Below are positions 1 to 8,119 of a stretch of 64,000 bases of DNA, piece after piece (the stretch's first letter is position 1; each line of letters starts with the position of its first letter). Source of the DNA: Mycolicibacterium goodii. GTDB taxonomy: Bacteria; Actinomycetota; Actinomycetes; Mycobacteriales; Mycobacteriaceae. Location of the stretch: NCBI RefSeq assembly GCF_022370755.2, contig NZ_CP092364.2, positions 4,712,001-4,776,000 on the forward strand. Reading direction: 5' to 3'. The translations under genes and the position numbers were made by a program. The notes under the pieces are model-generated. The model made no database searches and was not told the origin of the DNA. It worked only from the letters and a program-made list of their open reading frames with translations.

Positions 1-883
1 CCTTCAACATCAGCGGAAGATTGGCACCGACGAATGCCAGTTGCGGTTCGATGCCGACCATGTGCGCGGCGAAACCCGGTTGACGCTGGACGAGTTCGTT
101 GAGCGACGGGTACACCTCATCGGAGATCGCCGACAGTTGGCGCACCACCTTGGCGATCGAGCCCATCGACTGCACCAGTTCGGGCCGGCGCGCCTCGAAC
201 GTCGCCACGACCGACTGGGCCTCCGAGACGATGTGGTCCAGGTCGTCGTTGTGGCGGGCCAGGTTGGCCGCCACGGCGTTCAGGTCGGTGATCACCGTGC
301 CGAGCTCCTCGTCGCGTCCGGCGAAGGCCTCGGTGAGCTCGGCCGTCTGGTCGATCAGGGCGGTGATGGACCCCTGGTCGCCCTGCAGTGATCGGATGAC
401 GCCCTCGGTGAGGTTGTTCGCGTACTTCGGGTCGAGCACGCTGAACAACGGCTCGTAGCCGTTGAGCAGAGTGCCGACGTCGAACGACGGGTCGGTGCGT
501 TCGATGGGAATCACGCTGCCGCCGGGCAACGGCGTGGGGTCACCCTCCTTGCCAAGGGACAGCCCGAGATACCGCTGCCCGACGATGTTCTGGTATGTCA
601 CCGACGCCACGGTGGTGCCGAAAACCTGCTGATCGGCCTGCACCACGAAGGACACTCTCGCGTGCTTGCCGTCGAGCTCGATCTTCTCCACGCGGCCGAC
701 GCGGACCCCGGCCATGCGCACGTCGTCTCCCTCGCGCAATCCGAACACGTCGGTGAACACCGCCGTGTACGGCACGGTCCGGCCGCCCACGTCCCGGCGC
801 AGCGTGACGTAGACCATCCACGTCAACGTCAGCGCCACCACCATGAACAACGACAGTCCGATGAGCGCGCCGCGGTATTTCAT
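1..883 (-). CDS. Mce family protein, second mce gene of the operon (partial, 3' end outside window)
   Basis: This is an Mce-family (MlaD-like) cell-envelope protein, expected to form part of a periplasm-spanning lipid or sterol importer with the YrbE permeases. Translating the minus strand from the ATG at 883 gives an open frame of 294 codons to the window edge. It opens with a membrane anchor (about residues 8-28) and then the MlaD/MCE domain, including the motifs FTDVFGLREGDDVRMAGVRV and TVASVTYQNIVGQRYLGL. A helical region follows. Its ATG overlaps the stop of the preceding mce gene by four bases (ATGA), so translation is probably coupled. Position in the operon makes it the B-type gene. 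The substrate cannot be told from sequence. Confidence 0.88.
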   Translation of the reverse strand, partial: MKYRGALIGLSLFMVVALTLTWMVYVTLRRDVGGRTVPYTAVFTDVFGLREGDDVRMAGVRVGRVEKIELDGKHARVSFVVQADQQVFGTTVASVTYQNIVGQRYLGLSLGKEGDPTPLPGGSVIPIERTDPSFDVGTLLNGYEPLFSVLDPKYANNLTEGVIRSLQGDQGSITALIDQTAELTEAFAGRDEELGTVITDLNAVAANLARHNDDLDHIVSEAQSVVATFEARRPELVQSMGSIAKVVRQLSAISDEVYPSLNELVQRQPGFAAHMVGIEPQLAFVGANLPLMLK

Positions 884-2511
884 CGGGGCTCCTCTCCTGC
901 AGCCGGTTCGGCGAGCGACACCGTCATCCCGCGTGCGACCGGCCCAAGCAGCAGCTGGGTGGCCGTGCTGGCCGGTTGACCGGTGATCACACTGAGCGTC
1001 ACACGTTCCTGCTCACTGCCGACGGGGCCGACGTTGCCCCCGAACGATGCGGCCGCGGCTTCGGCCGCCATCGGCCCCGCCTGCACGGGAGCGGCCGGAG
1101 CCGGTGGCGGCCCACCCGGTTTCGGTGCGACCGGCGCCAACGGCGACTGGTTGACACCGGGCGGCGGCGTGGACGGCAGCCCGGGATTCGCCGAGCCAGC
1201 TGCCGGCGGTGCCGGCAGCATCCCCGGTGGCAATGGCGGATTCGGGTCGGCCAGACTCGGATTCGGGTTGATCAGCGGCGGGCCGACCGCGACCAGGTTC
1301 CCGTTCTCACCGACGACGGTGCCCGGCGGGGGCGCGAGATCCTTGGGCGGTTGGTAGTTTCGCGGCAGCATCTGGTCCGGCAGCGCGGGTCGCGTCACCA
1401 CGAGCGGCGCGGTGAAACAGCTGGGCCCTTTGAGTTCCCCGTACTGCGGGCAATCGGCGCGGGTGTAGGTGTGGCTCGGGGTGAACGACAGGTTCATCCG
1501 CATGTTGCCGACGTTGCTTTCGGGCCGCCAGACCTCCTGGAAGAACTTGTCGGACAGTTGGTTCAGTTTGACGAACGCCGGCAGCCAGTGGTGCGATGTG
1601 TCGGCCAGGTTGCCCACCACCGGCGTCAGCTCAGAGGTGATCGTCACCATCCGGTCGGTGTGGTTGTTCAGCGCGGTACGGGTGGTGTCGAGGGTTTTCA
1701 TGCCTGCGCTGATCAGGGAGTCGAGTTGGGACCGCTGCTCCACGAGCGTCTGCATCGGACGGACGGCCGTGTGCAGGGCGTCGACCAACTCGGGCGCGGT
1801 TTGCTGCAGACCGCGGGTGGCCTCGATGAGTGCCGACATCGTGGTGGGACCCGCCGGGTCGGTCGCCACGATGGAATCGACCTCGTCGATGAGGCGATTC
1901 AATTGCGCGCCGCTGGTGAGCAATTCGTTGCGGCGCCCTTCGGTGGCAGCGTTGACCGCGGCGAGCAGACCCACGGTGTGGTCCTCGCGGCCGCGGCCGG
2001 TGGCGGCGAGGATGTCGCGCAGCTTGCTGATGGTGGTTTGGAACAACACCGTCGGCAGTTCGGTGTCCTCGGGGATGTGCGCCCCGGCCGCGATTGCCGG
2101 GGCACGGCTCGAAACACTGGCCGATCCGTCGGCGCGGTCGACCAGTTGCACCGACGACACCGCGAACACATTGCTCGGCACCACGCGGGCGGTCACGGTG
2201 CTCGGGATGGACGACGCGTATTCGGGGTCGAGGTTGATGTGGACGTAGTTCGGCTCACCGTGGGCGGCCGGGGTGACGTCCTCGACCATGCCGACCAGCA
2301 CGCCGTGGTACTTGACATCGGAGCGTTGCGGCAGGCCGTCACCGACGTTGACCAGTGCGGCCACGACCCGCACGTACGGGTCCAGCCGCCCGGTCGCCTT
2401 CACCAGCAGGACCGTCGAGATGATCCCTGCGACAACGAGAACGGCGAGGCCACAGGCCAACAGCTGTCGCTCGGATGGCCCCCGGCCGTCGAGTTCGATG
2501 GAATTCCCCAT
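880..2511 (-). CDS. Mce family protein, first mce gene of the operon (MceA type)
   Basis: This 543-residue Mce protein has an N-terminal membrane segment (about residues 20-42, LLACGLAVLVVAGIISTVLL), an MlaD/MCE domain (about 45-130), a long helical middle and a proline/alanine-rich tail (about 390-500). Rich tails of this kind are common in actinobacterial Mce proteins. I chose the ATG at 2511 because it lies one base after the upstream yrbE stop and has GGCGG just before it; a TTG further upstream is unlikely. The gene order yrbE-yrbE-mce-mce is the standard start of an mce operon, which encodes an envelope lipid transport system. Fast-growing mycobacteria carry several such operons, and which one this is cannot be decided from the sequence alone. 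Confidence 0.88.
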   Translation of the reverse strand: MGNSIELDGRGPSERQLLACGLAVLVVAGIISTVLLVKATGRLDPYVRVVAALVNVGDGLPQRSDVKYHGVLVGMVEDVTPAAHGEPNYVHINLDPEYASSIPSTVTARVVPSNVFAVSSVQLVDRADGSASVSSRAPAIAAGAHIPEDTELPTVLFQTTISKLRDILAATGRGREDHTVGLLAAVNAATEGRRNELLTSGAQLNRLIDEVDSIVATDPAGPTTMSALIEATRGLQQTAPELVDALHTAVRPMQTLVEQRSQLDSLISAGMKTLDTTRTALNNHTDRMVTITSELTPVVGNLADTSHHWLPAFVKLNQLSDKFFQEVWRPESNVGNMRMNLSFTPSHTYTRADCPQYGELKGPSCFTAPLVVTRPALPDQMLPRNYQPPKDLAPPPGTVVGENGNLVAVGPPLINPNPSLADPNPPLPPGMLPAPPAAGSANPGLPSTPPPGVNQSPLAPVAPKPGGPPPAPAAPVQAGPMAAEAAAASFGGNVGPVGSEQERVTLSVITGQPASTATQLLLGPVARGMTVSLAEPAAGEEPR

Positions 2512-2512
2512 G

Positions 2513-3370
2513 TCAACCGCCGAACCGTGCGCCCGCGTCAACCGACCACAACGCCATGGTCAGCAGCATGTTGACGATGATCACCACGGTGATGCTGGCC
2601 CGCATGGCGTGACCGGCCGCGACGCCCACACCCACCGGACCGCCGGACGCGTAGAACCCGTAGTAGCACTGCACCGTGGAGGCGATCCACACGAAGATGA
2701 TGGTTTTGAGCAGCGAGTAGACGATGTCCTGTCCGGACAGCATCAGGGTGAAGTAGTGCAGATACGAACCCGTCGATGCGCCGCTGATCAAAAACACCAC
2801 GGTTTGCGTGGTCAGGTAGCTCACCGCCAGGCACATCACGTACAGCGGGATCACCGCGACCACCGCCGCCATCAGCCGCGTCGTCACGAGGTACGGAATC
2901 GGCCGGATCGCAATGGAATCCAGCGCGTCGATCTCCTCGGCGATGCGCATCGATCCGAGTTGCGCGGTGAAGCGGCAACCCGCCTGGGTGGCGAACGCCA
3001 GGGATGCGGCAATCGGCGCGAGTTCACGGGTGTTGACCAGCGCCGAGATGATGCCGGTCGCGGGTCCCAGACCGAGCAGGTCGAGGAAGTTGTAGCCCTC
3101 GATGCCGACGAGGGCGCCGACGGTGATGCCCAGGACCACGGCGACGCCGGCGGTCCCGCCACCGACAACGAGAGACCCGTTGCCCCAGGCGATGTCGGAG
3201 AGCAGACGAACGAACTCACCGCGGTAGTGCCGCAGCACGATCGGGATAGCCGCCACGGCGCGCACGAAGAACACGAGCATGTGTCCGAGGCGGATGACCG
3301 GCTTGGAGGCGCGCTGCGCGAAGCGCACCCACGGGGCGAGCAGTGTCGGGACGTATGACGAGGCGGTCAT
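2513..3370 (-). CDS. YrbE/MlaE-type permease of the mce operon (second copy)
   Basis: A 285-residue integral membrane protein of the MlaE/YrbE permease family, the membrane subunit that works with Mce proteins and an MceG-type ATPase. About five to six hydrophobic segments are visible. The cytoplasmic loop carries the family signature EEIDALDSI (around residue 145), the expected ATPase-coupling EExDALE-type motif. The ATG lies one base after the stop of the first yrbE gene, so the two are transcribed together. No ATPase gene is visible nearby; in mycobacteria the MceG ATPase is usually encoded elsewhere. Confidence 0.9.
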   Translation of the reverse strand: MTASSYVPTLLAPWVRFAQRASKPVIRLGHMLVFFVRAVAAIPIVLRHYRGEFVRLLSDIAWGNGSLVVGGGTAGVAVVLGITVGALVGIEGYNFLDLLGLGPATGIISALVNTRELAPIAASLAFATQAGCRFTAQLGSMRIAEEIDALDSIAIRPIPYLVTTRLMAAVVAVIPLYVMCLAVSYLTTQTVVFLISGASTGSYLHYFTLMLSGQDIVYSLLKTIIFVWIASTVQCYYGFYASGGPVGVGVAAGHAMRASITVVIIVNMLLTMALWSVDAGARFGG

Positions 3371-3371
3371 G

Positions 3372-4241
3372 TCACAGGCCCACCCGCGGGAACAGCATGA
3401 TGTAGAGCTGGCTGATCGCGACGTTGACGATCATCAGCAGCAGGATCGATTCGACGACGGCGGCGTTGACCGAGTTGGCCACCCCGGTCGGCCCACCCAC
3501 GGTGGACAGACCCTTCTGGCAGGCGACCACCGCGACGATGGCGCCGAAGATCACCGCCTTGATCAACGCCACGATCATGTCGCCGGTCGTCGCGAACGAT
3601 GCGAAGGTCGCGACAAAGCTCCCCGGCGCACCGTCCTGGAAGTAGACGTTGAACAGGAAGCTCGCGAGGAATCCGACGAAGCACACGACCCCGGTCAGCG
3701 CGACACCGATCATGATGGCCGCGGCGAAGCGCGGGACGACCAGCCGTCTGATCACCGAGACACCCATGACCTCCATGGCGTCGGTTTCTTCGCGCATCTT
3801 GCGCGAACCGAGGTCGGCGGTGATGGCCGAGCCGACCGCGGCGGCCATGAGGACGGCCGCGGTCAGCGATGCGGCCTGACGGATGACGGCCAGGCCGCTG
3901 GCCGCACCGGCCAGTGACGTCGCACCCACCTGTCCGGCCAGCAGTGCGAACTGGATGGAGAGCGTGACACCGATGGGAAGGGCCACCAACACGGTCGGCA
4001 CGACGGCGGTGCCCGCCATGAACGCACCCTGGCGGATGAACTCCTGCCACTGAAACCGCCCGCTGAACAGCTCGGTGAACAGGTACTGGACCGTACGCAC
4101 CCCGAGCACGAACTGATCGCCGACGGTGGTCAGCGAGGCGATCGGATGGCGCCGGACGTAGCCGGTCGCCCACTTCCCGATCGCCTCGGGTCCGCTCGGG
4201 AGTGCTCCCCCCTCCGACACACGTTCAGGTGACGCGGTCAT
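3372..4241 (-). CDS. YrbE/MlaE-type permease of the mce operon (first copy)
   Basis: A 289-residue permease of the MlaE/YrbE family and the first gene of the mce operon. It has a roughly 30-residue polar N-terminus, several membrane segments and the loop motif EETDAMEVMGV (around residue 165), matching the EExDAxE signature of this family. It lies one base from the next yrbE gene. About 436 bases without a gene separate it from the ArsR gene upstream, which is where the operon promoter should lie. Confidence 0.9.
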   Translation of the reverse strand: MTASPERVSEGGALPSGPEAIGKWATGYVRRHPIASLTTVGDQFVLGVRTVQYLFTELFSGRFQWQEFIRQGAFMAGTAVVPTVLVALPIGVTLSIQFALLAGQVGATSLAGAASGLAVIRQAASLTAAVLMAAAVGSAITADLGSRKMREETDAMEVMGVSVIRRLVVPRFAAAIMIGVALTGVVCFVGFLASFLFNVYFQDGAPGSFVATFASFATTGDMIVALIKAVIFGAIVAVVACQKGLSTVGGPTGVANSVNAAVVESILLLMIVNVAISQLYIMLFPRVGL

Positions 4242-4677
4242 CCGATCCCGTCACGCGTAGACACCATCATTCCTCCCGGTAACGAGACGCCCCCACGGGT
4301 AACTCGCGGTGGTTGGCACCGTAGCTGCGGCCGTCTCGCGGCGTCAACAGTCCGCCGAATAATCATTCACTTATCGGAGTTTCACGACGCAATCCGCAGC
4401 GTGCGCGTCACGGGCTCGCGTTTTCCTCCGCGCCGAGGTGGTCAACCGACCGACAATTGACGACAGTGTAAACCAAGGGGTATCAACGCATTTGACAACT
4501 CTCGTCGGCCGGCGCGAACCACACCTCGTGCGCACGGACGTCCCACGCACTGCAGAGCGGTCCACATCCCCGGTTTGCATGCAGAGTATGCACGTTAACT
4601 TCAGGCTTGTACGCCGAATCGGAAAAATCGCCGCCAGGGGTTTGCCAGACGGTTCCCGTACAGCCTCGGACCCGCCG
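4242..4677. other. 436-bp intergenic region upstream of the mce operon
   Basis: No convincing gene is present; the open frames here lack a ribosome-binding site and family features. It must contain the mce operon promoter. A possible -10 on the minus strand is TACACT (near 4466-4471). A small inverted repeat, TGCAT-N7-ATGCA, at 4576-4592 could be a repressor site. Both are weak guesses. Confidence 0.35.
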
Positions 4678-5013
4678 TCAGGCGTCGTGACCGGCTTCGC
4701 GGTTGGCCTGCGCGACGATCGAACCAAGCACGCCGGGTAGCGCGGCCTCGATCTCGAGCATGCGCAGCTGCTGACATACATATCCGTCGACCACGTGGCG
4801 TTCCATCAGCCCCGCGTCGCGCAGCAGATTGAAGTGGTGCGTCGCGGTGGACTTGCTGATGCCGTCGTAGAGGTCGACGCACCGCACCGGCCCGCCGGCA
4901 TTGGCCAGGCGCCGCACGATCTCGAGCCGGATCGGGTCCTGAAGCGCGCCCAGGACCTGATGAATGGGCGCGACGGGTCGGCTCACCTCCGCGACGGTCG
5001 TGCGTTCACCCAT
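4678..5013 (-). CDS. ArsR family winged-helix transcriptional regulator
   Basis: A 111-residue ArsR/SmtB-type repressor with a single winged-helix domain. The DNA-recognition part is near CVDLYDGISKSTATHHFNLL, preceded by the typical opening QDPIRLEIVRRLANAGGPVR. I do not see a clear metal-binding CxC set, so the signal may be organic or oxidative. I chose the ATG at 5013 because GGGGG precedes it. Upstream starts (ATG at 5025, TTG at 5055) are possible, but the furthest would put the operator palindrome at 5041-5056 inside the gene. It is divergent from an MFS transporter and probably represses both genes. Confidence 0.85.
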   Translation of the reverse strand: MGERTTVAEVSRPVAPIHQVLGALQDPIRLEIVRRLANAGGPVRCVDLYDGISKSTATHHFNLLRDAGLMERHVVDGYVCQQLRMLEIEAALPGVLGSIVAQANREAGHDA

Positions 5014-5040
5014 GACAGCCCCCATGAAACACCGGCGCGG

Positions 5041-5093
5041 TTTGATGATCATCAAACCGGCGCTATTCTGAACCGAGTTCGATATCCATCAAA
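5041..5093. promoter_or_regulatory. Double ArsR-type operator over the MFS promoter
   Basis: A perfect 16-bp palindrome TTTGATGATCATCAAA (5041-5056) is followed 37 bp later, centre to centre, by a related site TTCGATATCCATCAAA (5078-5093). Both fit TTYGAT-N4-ATCAAA. A candidate promoter for the MFS gene, TTGATG (5042-5047), N16, TATTCT (5064-5069), is bracketed by them: one site covers the -35 and the other the start point. Confidence 0.65.
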
Positions 5094-5113
5094 CTACGCC
5101 ACGAGGAGTGACG

Positions 5114-6325
5114 ATGGCATCCGTTACGGCGGATCACCCGGTCCACACGGATACGCAACGCTGGGCCTACCCACTGCTCCTTGTTCTCTGCGGCGTGGCG
5201 CTCGGCGTCTCGGGTGTGCCCGCGCCGCTGTACCACCTCTATGAGACGACGTGGCACCTGACACCGCTGGCCACCACCGTCGTCTTCGCGTCCTATGCCG
5301 TCGCCGCGCTCGCCGCGGTGCTCATCTCAGGACGCATCTCCGACGTCGTCGGCCGCAAGCCCGTTCTGGTCGGCGCACTCGTCGCGATGATCGTGGGCCT
5401 CGGAGTGTTCCTGGTGGCCGACGACATCACGCTGCTGCTGGTCGCCCGGACCATCCACGGCGCGGCGGTCGGGTCGATCGTCGTGGTGGCAGCCGCGGCC
5501 CTACTCGATCTGCGTCCGCACCTCGGCCCGCGAACCGGACAACTCAGCGGGGTGGCGTTCAACATCGGCATGACCATCGCGATCGTCGGGTCGGCGATGC
5601 TGGCGCAGTACGCGCCGTACCCGTTGCGCACACCCTATGCCGCGGTGGCCGTCGTGTGCGCGATCGTCGGCGTCGGCGTCATCCTGCTACGCGAGACCCA
5701 CACCGCGCGGGCCGCAGGACGGATCCGGATCACCAAACCCGCCGTCGCCCAGGAGATCCGGTCGGACTTCTGGTTCTCGGCCCTCGGCGCGATGGCGTCG
5801 TGGTCGGTGCTGGGCGTGCTGCTGTCGCTGTACCCGTCGCTGGCCGCGCGCCAGACGCACATCGACAACCTGCTGTTCGGCGGCGGTGTCGTCGGGGTCA
5901 CGGCCTTCTCCGCGGCGCTGGCACAACTCGCCGCCACACGCATACCCGCGCATCGCGCGGCGATCATCGGTGACATCGGCATGGCCGTCGCCCTGCTGGT
6001 GACCGTGCCGGTGCTGCTGACGCACTCGTGGCCGCTGGTGTTCGCGGCAGCGGCACTGCTCGGCGTGACATTCGGGATCGGGTTCGGCGGATCGCTGCGC
6101 CACCTGTCCCAGGTGGTGCCGCCGGACCAGCGGGGCGAGACGATGTCGGCGTTCTACGTCCTGGCCTACACCGCGATGACGGTGCCCACCCTGGTGGCCG
6201 GATGGGCCGCGACCCGCTGGGACATCGCGGTGGTGTTCCCGTGGTTCGCCGGTGCCGTGGCAGTCGCGTGCGTGGCCGCGGCCGTGATCGGGGCGCGCAG
6301 CATGCGGGTCTCGCAACGCAGTTGA
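5114..6325 (+). CDS. Major facilitator superfamily exporter
   Basis: A 403-residue MFS transporter with about 12 membrane segments. The loop after helix 2 carries the family motif as GRISDVVGRKPVLVG (around residue 75). The size and architecture suit a drug or small-molecule exporter of the DHA1 type, but the substrate is not visible. The ATG at 5114 has AGGAG five bases upstream; a GTG at 5108 is in frame but overlaps that ribosome-binding site. Divergent pairing with an ArsR repressor and the double operator point to inducible efflux. Confidence 0.85.
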   Translation: MASVTADHPVHTDTQRWAYPLLLVLCGVALGVSGVPAPLYHLYETTWHLTPLATTVVFASYAVAALAAVLISGRISDVVGRKPVLVGALVAMIVGLGVFLVADDITLLLVARTIHGAAVGSIVVVAAAALLDLRPHLGPRTGQLSGVAFNIGMTIAIVGSAMLAQYAPYPLRTPYAAVAVVCAIVGVGVILLRETHTARAAGRIRITKPAVAQEIRSDFWFSALGAMASWSVLGVLLSLYPSLAARQTHIDNLLFGGGVVGVTAFSAALAQLAATRIPAHRAAIIGDIGMAVALLVTVPVLLTHSWPLVFAAAALLGVTFGIGFGGSLRHLSQVVPPDQRGETMSAFYVLAYTAMTVPTLVAGWAATRWDIAVVFPWFAGAVAVACVAAAVIGARSMRVSQRS

Positions 6326-6370
6326 CGAACTCCCGGTCAGCGACGGTCTTCCGGCAATACGCTGATCGCC

Positions 6371-7396
6371 ATGTCAGCATCGCAACGCGTACCCAAAGTC
6401 GTCGTGCTCGGCGGGGGCTCCTGGGGCACCACGGTCGCCTCGATATGCGCGCGACGCGGGCCCACACTGCAGTGGGTGCGGTCGGAGGAAACCGCGAAAG
6501 ACATCAACGAGAACCACCGCAACTCGCGGTATCTCGGTGACGAGGTCGCCCTGCCCGAAACTCTCAAGGCCACCAACGATTTCGGCGAGGCCGCCAACTG
6601 CGCCGATGTCATCGTGATGGGTGTGCCCTCGCACGGCTTCCGCGGCGTCCTACAGGAACTCGCACGCGAACTGCGACCGTGGGTGCCGGTGGTGTCCCTG
6701 GTCAAGGGTTTGGAGCAGGGCACCAACATGCGGATGAGCCAGATCGTCGACGAGGTGCTGCCCGGACACCCGGCCGGCATCCTTGCCGGGCCCAACATCG
6801 CCCGCGAGGTCGCCGAGGGCTACGCCGCAGCCGCGGTGCTGGCCATGCCCGACCAGCACCTCGCCGCGAAACTCGCAGAGCTGTTCCGCACCAAGCGGTT
6901 CCGCACCTACACCACCGACGACGTGACCGGCGTCGAGATGGCCGGTGCGCTCAAGAACGTCTACGCGATCGCGGTCGGCATGGGCTACTCCCTGGGGATC
7001 GGGGAGAACACCCGCGCCATGGTCATCGCCCGCGCCGTGCGGGAGATGGCCAAGATGGGCGAGGCCGCGGGCGGACAACGCGATACGTTCGCCGGGCTCG
7101 CGGGCATGGGCGATCTCATCGTCACCTGCACCAGCCAGCGCAGCCGCAACCGCCACGTCGGCGAACAGCTCGGGGCGGGCAAGAAGATCGACGAGATCAT
7201 CGCGTCGATGAACCAGGTTGCCGAGGGCGTGAAAGCGGCCAGCGTCATCATGGAGTTCGCCGACCAGTACGGGCTGAACATGCCGATCGCCAGGGAGGTC
7301 GACGCCGTGATCAACCACGGGTCGACCGTGGAGCAGGCCTACCGCGGACTCATGGCCGAGAAGACCGGCCACGAGGTGCACAGCTCGGGGTTCTGA
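6371..7396 (+). CDS. gpsA: NAD(P)-dependent glycerol-3-phosphate dehydrogenase
   Basis: This enzyme makes sn-glycerol-3-phosphate from dihydroxyacetone phosphate for phospholipid synthesis. The 341-residue protein has the N-terminal Rossmann motif VVLGGGSWGTTVASICARRG (residues 10-29). Further motifs are SLVKGLE, LAGPNIAREVAEG, the catalytic-lysine region EMAGALKNVYAIAVGMG, and GLAGMGDLIVTCTSQRSRNR, all typical of GpsA. Length matches the family. Its place before htpX-grcC1 resembles gpdA1 of M. tuberculosis. Fast growers often carry a second gpsA copy, so this may be one of two. Confidence 0.95.
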   Translation: MSASQRVPKVVVLGGGSWGTTVASICARRGPTLQWVRSEETAKDINENHRNSRYLGDEVALPETLKATNDFGEAANCADVIVMGVPSHGFRGVLQELARELRPWVPVVSLVKGLEQGTNMRMSQIVDEVLPGHPAGILAGPNIAREVAEGYAAAAVLAMPDQHLAAKLAELFRTKRFRTYTTDDVTGVEMAGALKNVYAIAVGMGYSLGIGENTRAMVIARAVREMAKMGEAAGGQRDTFAGLAGMGDLIVTCTSQRSRNRHVGEQLGAGKKIDEIIASMNQVAEGVKAASVIMEFADQYGLNMPIAREVDAVINHGSTVEQAYRGLMAEKTGHEVHSSGF

Positions 7397-7398
7397 TC

Positions 7399-7968
7399 TC
7401 AGCTGCCACGTACCGCAGCGCTGAAGTCCTCGGCTCCGACCGGGGGTGCGATGGTCCACAGCACCTCGGCTTCCCCCGCGGTCGGGTTGTGCCAGTCGTG
7501 TAGCTGCGTGGCCCCGAAGGTGAGGCAGTCACCGACGTTCAACAGCACGGTCTCACCGTCGACGGTGATGCTGAGGGCACCGCGCAACACGTAGGCCACG
7601 ATCGTCGCGGCATCGAGTCGGTAGGCACCGCCCGACCCTCCCCCTGGCCGCATCACGGTCCGCATGACCTGGACGTGGTGCTCGGTTTTCGGGGTGAGCA
7701 ACTCTTCGCGGACGCCGTGACCGCCCATCTCCAGCGGTGCTCCGGCACCGCTGCGGACGATCGGTGCGGCGGGGTACTCGAAGAGGTCGCCGATGCCGAT
7801 TCCGAGAGCGTCGCAGATCCGCATCAACACCGGGACCGAGACGTTGGTCATGCCGCGTTCGGCCAGGCTGAGGAACCCCTTGGTCACCTCGGCCTTTGCC
7901 GCCACATCCGTCAGGCTCATACCGCGTTCACGGCGGAACTGTCGCAGTCTTCGGCCTGCGCGGCTCAT
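7399..7968 (-). CDS. XRE family regulator with C-terminal cupin domain
   Basis: A DNA-binding helix-turn-helix of the Cro/C1 type (about residues 5-60, RERGMSLTDVAAKAEVTKG) is followed by a cupin sensor domain (about 95-180, with RGALSITVDGETVLLNVGDC). Such regulators usually control neighbouring catabolic or transport genes in response to a small metabolite. I chose the ATG at 7968 (189 residues), which fits the usual length and puts the HTH at the N-terminus. In-frame GTG at 8031 and TTG at 8058 are alternatives; the latter falls inside a palindrome. It is divergent from the dehydrogenase-permease pair it probably regulates. Confidence 0.83.
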   Translation of the reverse strand: MSRAGRRLRQFRRERGMSLTDVAAKAEVTKGFLSLAERGMTNVSVPVLMRICDALGIGIGDLFEYPAAPIVRSGAGAPLEMGGHGVREELLTPKTEHHVQVMRTVMRPGGGSGGAYRLDAATIVAYVLRGALSITVDGETVLLNVGDCLTFGATQLHDWHNPTAGEAEVLWTIAPPVGAEDFSAAVRGS

Positions 7969-8043
7969 CCCCGACTCTGCGCTGCCCGTCAATGCATCCC
8001 TCGATCGGTCGTCGCCAACGTTGACGATCACTTGTTTAGTGGT

Positions 8044-8068
8044 ATAAAACACCCGCAAGCTGTTTTAT
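8044..8068. promoter_or_regulatory. Inverted repeat, probable operator of the XRE-cupin regulator
   Basis: Perfect 8-bp arms ATAAAACA (8044-8051) and TGTTTTAT (8061-8068) are separated by 9 bases. They sit in the intergenic region between the regulator and the dehydrogenase. The A+T-rich symmetry in a GC-rich genome supports a regulatory role. Confidence 0.55.
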
Positions 8069-8119
8069 GGCACTGAACGATACCTGTGACGTGCCTCTCG
8101 AACACAGAAAGGCCATGCG

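Noticed and set aside
976..2574. Long plus-strand open frame (532 residues) opposite the first mce gene
   Set aside because: It is antisense to a well-supported Mce gene, has Arg/Gly/His-rich composition typical of a shadow frame in GC-rich DNA, and shows no family motifs.
4371..4781. Possible genes in the gap upstream of the mce operon
   Set aside because: Frames on both strands lack ribosome-binding sites and recognisable domains and overlap the ArsR gene end.
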